A program made the position numbers and the translations under genes. The notes beneath the pieces were generated by a model. It searched no databases. It was given only the letters and a program-made list of their open reading frames with translations, and was not told the origin of the DNA. Shown here in pieces: positions 1-5,192 of a stretch of DNA of 5,192 nucleotides. Source of the DNA: Chitinophagaceae bacterium (GTDB lineage Bacteria; Bacteroidota; Bacteroidia; Chitinophagales; Chitinophagaceae); the NCBI GenBank assembly GCA_003489485.1, contig DNMB01000208.1, forward strand, positions 6,575 to 11,766, given 5' to 3'. The first letter of the stretch is position 1. Each line of letters opens with the position of its first letter.

Positions 1-162
1 ATCAAATTCGGTAGTTCAGACGGATTATTTAACCTGGGCAGCGCACTGGCATTTGCGCAAACCCTTTCTACCGGGGTCTATGTAGCCATGAATGGGCGCT
101 GGTTCGCCGCCAACCGGGTGCGCAAGAACAAAGAGACCGGTATGTTCGAAGAGATCAATTAA
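1..162 (+). CDS. 3' end of an unrecognised protein gene (partial)
   Basis: An open frame runs from the first base of the window to a TAA stop, with a second in-frame TAA directly after it (163-165). It encodes the last 53 residues of a protein whose start lies outside the window. The visible part begins IKFGSSDGLFNLG, continues through a small-residue and hydrophobic stretch (about residues 9-30), then a basic segment (WFAANRVRKNKE), and ends MFEEIN. I do not recognise the family and assign no function. Codon choice resembles that of the neighbouring genes, and the tandem stop supports a genuine gene end. It converges on the lipoprotein gene with only 10 bases between the two stop codons. Confidence 0.6.
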   Translation: MKFGSSDGLFNLGSALAFAQTLSTGVYVAMNGRWFAANRVRKNKETGMFEEIN

Positions 163-172
163 TAAATGCTCC

Positions 173-1060
173 TTATTGTTTCTCGAGCAGCTTAAAGAAC
201 TGGTCGAGCTGCGGCAGTACCACAATACGTGTACGACGATTGGCAGCACGACCTTCTTTGGTAGCGTTATCGGCCACTGGGCGGTATTCGCCTCGACCGG
301 CTGCGACCATACGGGCCGGATCTAAGCCATGCTTTTTTTGCAGCAAGCGCACCACGGTCGTAGCACGCATGGCGCTAAGATCCCAGTTGTCAGAAATAAT
401 TCCCGAGCCATTAAAGGGAATGGCATCGGTATGCCCTTCGACCATAAACTCCAGGTCGGGTTGATTTTTCAGTACCATGGCCACCTTGCCGAGCACCTCG
501 TTGGCGCGGTCAGTGATCTCATAGCTGCCGGTCTTAAAAAGTAACTTATCAGAGATATCGACATAGACCACGCCCTTATCGACCTTGATGTTGATATCAC
601 CATCCTCTAAATTACCAATGGCCCCTTTCAGATTAATCACGAGGGCCATGTTGAGCGAATCCTTATAAGACATTTGACGCTGAATGTTCTGAATATAGGC
701 ATCTTTAATGCCCAGGTTGTCCATCGATTTTTTTATGCTCTCTGCCTGTTGGGTAGAGATCACAGACAAGCTCTCGAGTTGTTTGAGCGCTTGGTTGTTA
801 TTGTCTTTCAGATAAGCGATCTGCTCTTGCAGCTCCTTGATGCGCGCGGTAAGCAAGGCCTTCTCTCTTTCGAGCGTTTCTTTTTGACGCACCAAGATCC
901 CCTTCTCCTCACCACAGATATTATTCTCGGATTCGAGCGTTTTGTAGCGGTCTTGCAGTTTGGCATATTCTTGCTGAGAGCTCTTGAACTTCTTGCTGCT
1001 TACGCAGGCACTCAGCGAAAAAAGGGCAAGGCTAACAAGTACTAAGGATCGGAGTTGCAT
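173..1060 (-). CDS. OmpA/MotB-type peptidoglycan-binding lipoprotein with coiled-coil stalk
   Basis: This 295-residue protein probably anchors the outer membrane to peptidoglycan. Seen in the sequence: a short signal peptide ending in a lipobox (LSAC, lipidated Cys19); a charged, heptad-like helical region from about residue 24 to 112, predicted coiled coil; a linker; and a C-terminal OmpA domain from about 160 to 283. That domain has the EGHTD motif (208-212, Asp212), NWDLSAMRA (225-233), AAGRGEYRP (253-261), and the N-x-T-x-x-GR-x-x-NRR signature (265-276). In the OmpA family the Asp and an Arg of NRR bind diaminopimelate of the peptidoglycan stem. No acidic cluster follows the lipid Cys, which argues for a periplasm-facing rather than surface-exposed lipoprotein (inference). 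The start is the ATG immediately before the signal peptide, 18 bases downstream of a TAnnTTTG box. It is transcribed divergently from pckG. It is distinct from classical OmpA because it has no N-terminal beta-barrel. Confidence 0.93.
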   Translation of the reverse strand: MQLRSLVLVSLALFSLSACVSSKKFKSSQQEYAKLQDRYKTLESENNICGEEKGILVRQKETLEREKALLTARIKELQEQIAYLKDNNNQALKQLESLSVISTQQAESIKKSMDNLGIKDAYIQNIQRQMSYKDSLNMALVINLKGAIGNLEDGDINIKVDKGVVYVDISDKLLFKTGSYEITDRANEVLGKVAMVLKNQPDLEFMVEGHTDAIPFNGSGIISDNWDLSAMRATTVVRLLQKKHGLDPARMVAAGRGEYRPVADNATKEGRAANRRTRIVVLPQLDQFFKLLEKQ

Positions 1061-1077
1061 GGCAAAATTTATTTATA

Positions 1078-1085
1078 CAAATATA
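1078..1085 (-). promoter_or_regulatory. Bacteroidota-type -7 box for the OmpA-like lipoprotein gene
   Basis: Read on the minus strand this is TATATTTG, an exact match to the Bacteroidota -7 consensus TAnnTTTG. Its last base lies 18 bases before the ATG of the lipoprotein gene, predicting a leader of only about a dozen bases. I see no convincing TTG-type -33 element about 20 bases upstream; the best candidate is CGTTCC, which is poor. Confidence 0.55.
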
Positions 1086-1103
1086 AAACCCGAATTGGGT
1101 TTT
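1085..1103. repeat. Perfect 7-bp inverted repeat in the divergent intergenic region
   Basis: The arms AAAACCC (1085-1091) and GGGTTTT (1097-1103) are exact reverse complements separated by the five bases GAATT. The repeat abuts and overlaps by one base the -7 box of the lipoprotein gene, so it sits in the spacer upstream of that box. It could be an operator for a dimeric regulator. It resembles a small terminator hairpin followed by T residues on the + strand, but no + strand transcript is known to enter here. Confidence 0.4.
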
Positions 1104-1181
1104 TGGAACGATAAAATTTTAAGGGCTTGTCATTAATATATTGGCAAACAATGCAAAACGAAAAAATTTCACGATTCACAC

Positions 1182-1200
1182 GACTGAACGATCGTTAGTT
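1182..1200. promoter_or_regulatory. Operator-like palindrome upstream of pckG
   Basis: The core AACGATCGTT (1187-1196) is a perfect 10-bp palindrome. It is flanked by GACTG on the left and AGTT on the right, so the site resembles a palindrome ACTGAACGATCGTTCAGT lacking one C in the right half. Sites of this shape are typical of TetR/AcrR-type repressors (family knowledge; no regulator gene is present in the window). It ends 14 bases before the pckG -7 box, so it covers the expected -33 region. A bound protein there would probably compete with RNA polymerase. Confidence 0.5.
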
Positions 1201-1214
1201 TACAATTGATGTTA

Positions 1215-1222
1215 TACCTTTG
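1215..1222 (+). promoter_or_regulatory. Bacteroidota-type -7 box for pckG
   Basis: TACCTTTG matches TAnnTTTG exactly. The -33 region (about 1191-1198) has no clean TTTG, only CGTTAG, and overlaps the operator-like palindrome. The box lies 45 bases before the pckG ATG, giving a leader of roughly 38 bases. This is clearly longer than the leaders inferred for the other genes here. Confidence 0.6.
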
Positions 1223-1266
1223 CCCCTTTCGCTAAACTCGCCAGTGGCTCTCACTAAAACGATGCT

Positions 1267-3120
1267 ATGTCAATCAATCAAAACTTCCTCGTTACCGAAA
1301 CAGCCAAAGCCCGCACCGAACTCGATACCTGGGTCAAACAAATGGCCGCCCACTGTGACGCCAGTACTGTTCACTGGTGCGATGGAAGTCAAGAGGAGTA
1401 CGACAATCTCTGCGGGCTGCTCGAGAAAAAAGGAACCTTCATTCGCCTGGACCCCGAAAAAAGACCCAATAGCTTTGCCTGCTTCAGCGACCCGAGCGAT
1501 GTGGCCCGTGTAGAGGACCGCACCTTCATCTGCAGCCTTAGAAAAGAAGACGCCGGCCCAACCAATAACTGGATGCATCCGGTAGAGATGAAAAAAAAGC
1601 TCAACGACCTGCTGCAGGGAAGTATGAAAGGACGCACCCTTTATGTGATTCCCTTCTGTATGGGACCGGTCGGCTCACCCTATGCCCGATATGGCGTACA
1701 ACTTACCGATTCCGAATATGCCGTAGTGAACATGCGGATCATGACGCGTATGGGAGCCGAAATTCTGCCCTATCTGCAAAAGAATAGCTATGTAAAATGT
1801 CTACACTCGGTGGGAGCGCCACTGGTGGGCAATAAAAAAGACAGTAGCTGGCCCTGTAACCCCGATGTAAAATATATCTCTCACTTTCCCGAAGAACGTC
1901 TCATTATTTCGTACGGAAGCGGATATGGCGGCAACGCCCTGATGGGTAAAAAATGTTTTGCCCTGCGCATAGCCTCCGTAATAGGAAGAGAGGAGGGATG
2001 GCTGGCCGAACACATGTTGATTTTGGGAGTTACCTCTCCTGACAATCAAAAGAACTATTTGGCCGCAGCCTTTCCAAGTGCCTGTGGCAAGACCAATTTT
2101 GCCATGCTGATCCCTCCCAAAGAATTCGACGATTGGAAAGTAACTACGGTCGGTGACGATATCGCCTGGATCCACAAGGGGAAAAAGGGAGGACTGTATG
2201 CCATCAATCCCGAGGCAGGTTATTTTGGAGTGGCTCCCGGTACGAACTATCATACGAACCCCAATGCCATGGAGACCATCAAGGCCAACACCATCTTTAC
2301 CAACGTGGCCATTACGGCCGACAAGGATGTTTGGTGGGAAGGTCTCACGAAAGAAGCCCCCGAAGGACTCACCGATTGGACAGGCAAACCCTGGACACCC
2401 GGCTCCGGTAAACCCGCTGCGCATCCCAATGCGAGATTTTGTGCGCCCGCTTCGCAAAATCCGGCGATCGATGCAGATTGGGACAATCCCGAAGGAGTAC
2501 CTATCTCCGGATTTATTTTCGGAGGAAGAAGAAGCACCGGTGTGCCGCTGGTGTATCAAAGTTTCAACTGGAATTTTGGCGTGTACCTGGCCACTACCAT
2601 GGGAAGCGAAATGACCGCTGCCGCATTTGGTGAGGTAGGAAAGGTCAGAAGAGATCCGTTTGCCATGCTGCCCTTTATGGGATATCATATCGGTGATTAT
2701 GTTAATCACTGGTTGCAATTTGGAAGGTCCCTTCCCAATGCCCCCCGTATTTTCAGTGTCAATTGGTTCAGAAAAGATGAGAACGGACAGTTCCTCTGGC
2801 CCGGCTATGGTCAAAACATGCGGGTGCTCAAATGGATCGTGGGCCGTATTCGCGGACAAGCCTCTGCCGTCGAGAGCCCGCTGGGCTGGCGTCCTCGCTA
2901 TGTCGATATGGACTGGAGGGGTATGGACACTTTTACCAAAGAAGATTTTGATAAGGTAATGATCATCGATCGCGAACAAGGAAAAAAAGAATTACTGGGT
3001 CACGAAGAGCTGTTCGAGCAGGTCTATGATAAATTACCCAAAGAGTTTTTCTTTATGCGAGAGCTGTTACTCTCCGCCCTTTGGCGTTCGCCCGAGAAAT
3101 GGGGGCAACAACCCGAATAA
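1267..3120 (+). CDS. pckG: Phosphoenolpyruvate carboxykinase, GTP-dependent
   Basis: This cytosolic enzyme converts oxaloacetate and GTP to phosphoenolpyruvate, CO2 and GDP, the entry step of gluconeogenesis, and can run in the anaplerotic direction. At 617 residues it has the normal length for the GTP family. Visible motifs in order: VARVEDRT (79-86, substrate Arg81); the [10 protein letters not shown] region with metal ligand Lys229; His249 in LAEHMLILG; the P-loop FPSACGKTN (269-277) with the hyper-reactive family Cys273; VGDDIAW with metal ligand Asp298; YFGVAPGT (319-326); [13 protein letters not shown] (418-430); and the guanine pocket Phe501, Phe509, Tyr514 and Asn517. These align with rat F517, F525, F530 and N533, so one Phe is replaced by Tyr. 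The P-loop Cys and guanine pocket separate it from ATP-type pckA. ATG 1267 gives the expected N-terminus; ATG 1262 is out of frame. No Shine-Dalgarno is seen. Regulation probably acts at the palindrome-bearing promoter upstream. Confidence 0.98.
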   Translation: MSINQNFLVTETAKARTELDTWVKQMAAHCDASTVHWCDGSQEEYDNLCGLLEKKGTFIRLDPEKRPNSFACFSDPSDVARVEDRTFICSLRKEDAGPTNNWMHPVEMKKKLNDLLQGSMKGRTLYVIPFCMGPVGSPYARYGVQLTDSEYAVVNMRIMTRMGAEILPYLQKNSYVKCLHSVGAPLVGNKKDSSWPCNPDVKYISHFPEERLIISYGSGYGGNALMGKKCFALRIASVIGREEGWLAEHMLILGVTSPDNQKNYLAAAFPSACGKTNFAMLIPPKEFDDWKVTTVGDDIAWIHKGKKGGLYAINPEAGYFGVAPGTNYHTNPNAMETIKANTIFTNVAITADKDVWWEGLTKEAPEGLTDWTGKPWTPGSGKPAAHPNARFCAPASQNPAIDADWDNPEGVPISGFIFGGRRSTGVPLVYQSFNWNFGVYLATTMGSEMTAAAFGEVGKVRRDPFAMLPFMGYHIGDYVNHWLQFGRSLPNAPRIFSVNWFRKDENGQFLWPGYGQNMRVLKWIVGRIRGQASAVESPLGWRPRYVDMDWRGMDTFTKEDFDKVMIIDREQGKKELLGHEELFEQVYDKLPKEFFFMRELLLSALWRSPEKWGQQPE

Positions 3121-3137
3121 GACTGAACTATTTAGTT
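3121..3137. repeat. Second copy of the GACTGAAC...TTAGTT motif, upstream of cmoA
   Basis: GACTGAAC (3121-3128), three bases, then TTAGTT (3132-3137) repeats the bipartite motif found at 1182-1200, where the spacer is five bases. It begins directly after the pckG stop codon. Within it, AACTA (3126-3130) and TAGTT (3133-3137) form an inverted repeat around TT. It runs into the -7-like box for cmoA, a position suited to an operator. Whether the same protein binds both copies is inference. Confidence 0.4.
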
Positions 3138-3143
3138 ACTTTG
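3136..3143 (+). promoter_or_regulatory. Probable -7 box for the cmoA-like operon
   Basis: TTACTTTG matches TAnnTTTG at all but the second base. Its last base is 17 bases before the ATG at 3160, the same geometry as the boxes ahead of the lipoprotein and nfu genes (18 and 19 bases). There is no obvious terminator between pckG and this point, so read-through from pckG may also supply transcript. Confidence 0.4.
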
Positions 3144-3159
3144 CCCACAAATCAATCCC

Positions 3160-3888
3160 ATGGGCAAAGACCAGGTGTTTCGCGACGAGATCGAAAAGGT
3201 CAGCGACTTTAAGTTTGGAGCCAATGTAGCCAGCGTCTTTGACGATATGGTCAACCGCTCTGTTCCATTCTATGGCGAAATTCAGCGAATGATGGCCGAG
3301 CTGGCAGCTGACCATGCCCGCGAAGGCAGTTTTGTTTACGACCTGGGTTGTTCTACAGGTACCACCATGATCGGAATGGATACCCTGGTCGAAAGATCCA
3401 TTCGTTTTATTGGTCTTGACGATTCTCAAGAGATGCTCGATAAGTGCAAGGCCAAATTCGATGAAATAAAATTTGACAGACCCTACGAGCTGCGCTGTAC
3501 CGATCTGAGTCAAGGCGTAGAGATCAACAATGCCTCCGTAGTGGTCCTTTGTCTGACCCTGCAATTCGTGCGGCCCATCTATCGCGAAAAACTGGTGCAA
3601 GACATTTGCAAAGGACTCAACCCCGGCGGTGTATTGATCATAGTCGAAAAGATATTGGCCGAAGAGAGCAATTTTAACCGCGACTTTATCAACTACTATT
3701 ATAACTATAAGAGAAGAAACCAGTATAGTGAACTCGAGATCTCGCAAAAAAGAGAGGCGCTCGAAAACGTGCTGGTGCCTTATAAACTAAGCGAGAACAT
3801 TTCGCTGCTACGCGACCAGGGATTCGCCTCGTGCGAAGTGTTCTTTAAGTGGTATAATTTCGCCGGCCTCATTGCCGTTAAACGATAA
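3160..3888 (+). CDS. cmoA: CmoA-type carboxy-S-adenosylmethionine synthase homologue
   Basis: In E. coli, CmoA converts SAM and prephenate to carboxy-SAM, which CmoB uses to make 5-carboxymethoxyuridine at tRNA wobble position 34. This 242-residue protein matches CmoA (247 in E. coli) along its length: FDDMVNRSVPFY (27-38); the SAM-binding loop VYDLGCSTG (59-67); GLDDS (85-89); NNASVVVL (123-130); TLQF (133-136); GLNPGG (152-157); and YSELEISQKR (189-198), identical to my recollection of the E. coli segment and including the Arg equivalent to R199 that contacts the carboxylate. Two ligand positions differ: E. coli N90 is Asp88 and N132 is Cys131 (VVLCLTLQF against VVLNFTLQF). No cmoB lies in the available sequence. 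The next gene, 9 bases on, is a membrane methyltransferase and is surely co-transcribed. The family assignment is firm; carboxy-SAM synthesis is probable but unproven given the substitutions. Confidence 0.9.
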   Translation: MGKDQVFRDEIEKVSDFKFGANVASVFDDMVNRSVPFYGEIQRMMAELAADHAREGSFVYDLGCSTGTTMIGMDTLVERSIRFIGLDDSQEMLDKCKAKFDEIKFDRPYELRCTDLSQGVEINNASVVVLCLTLQFVRPIYREKLVQDICKGLNPGGVLIIVEKILAEESNFNRDFINYYYNYKRRNQYSELEISQKREALENVLVPYKLSENISLLRDQGFASCEVFFKWYNFAGLIAVKR

Positions 3889-3897
3889 TCTCTCCGT

Positions 3898-4635
3898 ATG
3901 GTCTCTATAGGAAATTTCTTTTTCAAGTATCGCAACTGGATCTTCATCTTGTTCTATGCGGCCCTGTTTGTTCCTTCACTTCCGCTCTTCAGTAAAACGA
4001 CCTGCGGTGATGGATACTACTGGTGGCCTGTGGTCATCGGTCTGCTCATTACCTGCACGGGCCAGGGTATCAGAGGGCTCACCATCGGATTGGCCTATAT
4101 CGTGCGAGGCGGAAAAGAGGGCAAGCCTTACGCAGAAGGGTTGGTGACCGAAGGAATTTTTCGCCATTGTCGCAATCCACTCTATGTCGGCAACATTCTG
4201 ATGCTGCTGGGAGTAGGCATTTTGGCGAATTCAGTTTTTTACGTAGCGTTCATGATGCCGTTGTTCTCATTTATTTACCAAGCCATCGTACTAGCCGAGG
4301 AGGACTTTCTCAGAAAAAAATTCGGAGCGGGTTTTGATGATTATTGTCGTGACGTAAATCGTTGGTGGCCCTCGCTTAAGGGTATTGGCACTACGCTGCG
4401 AAGCATGGAGTTTAACTGGAAGCGCTGGATCTTAAAAGAACATACCACACAATTCATCTGGCTGCTGGGTATTGCCACGCTACTGGCAGCGCCCATTCCG
4501 ACACTTCGCTATCCCGAACTGCTGGAGGGCTGTGCGTTACCCCCTTACAGAATTTATGCTATGTCGGTGAGCGTACTCTGTGCGCTGTACGCACTTATTC
4601 GGATACTCAAAAAATCGGGGCGCTTTACTGCCTGA
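3898..4635 (+). CDS. Integral-membrane methyltransferase, isoprenylcysteine/phospholipid methyltransferase-like
   Basis: This 245-residue membrane protein carries the SAM-binding signature of the ICMT/PEMT family. LVTEGIFRHCRNPLYVGN (82-99) corresponds to the R-N/H-P-x-Y-x-G core. AEEDFLRKKFGAGFDDYCRDVNRWWP (133-158) corresponds to the EE-x3-L-x3-FG-x3-Y-x3-V-x-R-x2-P block. Hydrophobic segments fall at about 13-30, 43-68, 98-132, 186-203 and 218-236. Members methylate a lipid or thiol substrate at the membrane using SAM; bacterial substrates are mostly unknown and I assign none. The usual core ends near residue 160, so the last 85 residues with two more membrane helices are an extension. The gene begins 9 bases after the cmoA homologue, indicating an operon, though no shared substrate is evident. 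The ATG chosen is the only sensible start and is followed directly by a first membrane helix. Confidence 0.87.
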   Translation: MVSIGNFFFKYRNWIFILFYAALFVPSLPLFSKTTCGDGYYWWPVVIGLLITCTGQGIRGLTIGLAYIVRGGKEGKPYAEGLVTEGIFRHCRNPLYVGNILMLLGVGILANSVFYVAFMMPLFSFIYQAIVLAEEDFLRKKFGAGFDDYCRDVNRWWPSLKGIGTTLRSMEFNWKRWILKEHTTQFIWLLGIATLLAAPIPTLRYPELLEGCALPPYRIYAMSVSVLCALYALIRILKKSGRFTA

Positions 4636-4660
4636 GCGAACCCTTTCGGCCCATTTTGGT

Positions 4661-4668
4661 TATTTTTG
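4661..4668 (+). promoter_or_regulatory. Bacteroidota-type -7 box for nfu
   Basis: TATTTTTG matches TAnnTTTG exactly and ends 19 bases before the nfu ATG, predicting a leader of about a dozen bases. No good -33 element is visible. The box lies in the 51-bp gap after the membrane methyltransferase gene, suggesting nfu has its own promoter even though it follows in the same direction. Confidence 0.5.
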
Positions 4669-4686
4669 TATCCCAATCAATGGAAT

Positions 4687-5192
4687 ATGATCAAGACCGG
4701 TAACCCTATAATCAGTATCTATACAGAGATGACCCCCAACCCCGAGACCATGAAGTTTGTGGCCAACAAGCTTCTGTATCCCGGTAAAAGTGTCGACTTT
4801 CCCGATATTACCAGCGCCAAACCTTCGCCGTTGGCCACTGAACTTTTTGGCTTTCCGTTTATCAAGGCCGTTTTTATTGCCAGCAATTTTGTAACGCTGA
4901 CCAAGACCGCCGAAACAGATTGGAACGATGTGATCCCTTCGGTCAGACAGTTTTTAAAAGATTATCTCGAAGAAGGAAAAAGCGTCGTTAACGAAGACGA
5001 GCTGGTCAGCAGCAAACTCTCGGCCAGCAACGAGGTAAGTGCCGATGATGACGATGTGGTAAAACGCATCAAGGAACTGCTCGATAATTATGTTCGCCCC
5101 GCCGTAGAGATGGATGGAGGCGCCATTCAATTTAAAAGTTATGAGGCCGGCACCGTTAGTCTTTCCATGCAGGGAAGCTGCAGCGGATGTCC
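4687..5192 (+). CDS. nfu: Nfu-type Fe-S cluster scaffold/carrier protein (3' end outside window)
   Basis: The first 168 residues of an Nfu protein, which holds a [4Fe-4S] cluster and passes it to target enzymes in the cytoplasm. The N-terminal Nfu domain (about 9-97) shows EMTPNPETMKFVANK (14-28), an SPLATELFGFPFIKAVFIASNFVTLTK stretch (47-73) and DWNDV (78-82). An acidic linker (about 100-123, with a DDDD run at 120-123) leads to the NifU C-terminal domain: VVKRIKELLDNYVRPAVEMDGG (124-145) and the cluster-binding CxxC, Cys165-SG-Cys168. The window ends right after the second Cys, so roughly the last 30-40 residues are missing. An upstream ATG at 4680 is out of frame and reaches a stop after seven codons, so ATG 4687 is the start. 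The frame upstream is open back to the stop of the preceding gene but has no other ATG. No suf or isc genes are adjacent. Confidence 0.93.
   Translation, partial: MIKTGNPIISIYTEMTPNPETMKFVANKLLYPGKSVDFPDITSAKPSPLATELFGFPFIKAVFIASNFVTLTKTAETDWNDVIPSVRQFLKDYLEEGKSVVNEDELVSSKLSASNEVSADDDDVVKRIKELLDNYVRPAVEMDGGAIQFKSYEAGTVSLSMQGSCSGC

Noticed and set aside
161..177. AATAA...TTATT hairpin spanning the convergent stops, as a bidirectional terminator
   Set aside because: The stem is only five A/T pairs with a seven-base loop and no GC core, too weak to call a terminator.
674..1045. A 123-codon + strand frame opposite the lipoprotein gene
   Set aside because: It mirrors the coiled-coil region of the real gene; its leucine/phenylalanine richness comes from antisense of Lys/Glu/Gln codons.
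1127..1147. Imperfect inverted repeat TTGTCA-N9-TGGCAA between the divergent promoters
   Set aside because: Only five of six arm positions pair and the spacer is long and AT-rich; it could be chance and matches no regulator site I can name.
1801..2979. A long open frame (392 codons) on the minus strand inside pckG
   Set aside because: It is antisense to strongly conserved PEPCK coding sequence, its translation resembles no protein family I know, and its length is explained by the codon bias of the opposite strand.
4636..4650. CGAA...TTCG hairpin after the membrane methyltransferase gene as a terminator
   Set aside because: The stem is four base pairs and the T run is separated from it by other bases and doubles as the nfu -7 box.
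4633..4689. Possible stop-codon read-through fusing the membrane methyltransferase to Nfu, since both are in the same frame with a single TGA and no further stop between them
   Set aside because: The intervening segment contains a promoter-like box and no sign of a recoding element, and each protein looks complete at this junction, so the shared frame is probably coincidence.

Overview
The window most likely comes from a Bacteroidota chromosome, probably a flavobacterium or relative of moderate G+C content. Three things suggest this. Promoter-like TAnnTTTG boxes (the Bacteroidota -7 element) precede several genes at a consistent distance. No start codon has a Shine-Dalgarno sequence. The gene set fits the phylum: a coiled-coil OmpA-type lipoprotein, GTP-type PEP carboxykinase and an Nfu protein. 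No mobile element, CRISPR array, tRNA or rRNA is visible, and this looks like core chromosome.

Layout: the 3' end of an unrecognised gene (1-162, +) converges on an OmpA/MotB-type lipoprotein gene (173-1060, -), with only 10 bases between the stops. A 206-bp divergent intergenic region (1061-1266) carries the lipoprotein promoter, an inverted repeat, an operator-like palindrome and the pckG promoter. Then follow four genes on the + strand: GTP-dependent PEP carboxykinase (1267-3120), a CmoA-type carboxy-SAM synthase homologue (3160-3888), an integral-membrane methyltransferase of the isoprenylcysteine/phospholipid methyltransferase fold (3898-4635), and an Nfu iron-sulfur carrier cut off by the window end (4687-5192).

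How they fit together: pckG links oxaloacetate to PEP in gluconeogenesis and anaplerosis. The cmoA homologue and the membrane methyltransferase are 9 bases apart and almost certainly co-transcribed. The enzyme that normally uses the CmoA product (CmoB) is not beside it in this window. The nfu gene has its own promoter-like box and serves Fe-S cluster delivery. The lipoprotein gene belongs to the envelope and is functionally separate.

No new multi-gene system is evident. The points most worth following are a bipartite motif (GACTGAAC...TTAGTT) that occurs just upstream of both pckG and cmoA, the cmoA homologue without cmoB and with a changed ligand residue, and the unusual C-terminal membrane extension of the methyltransferase beside it.
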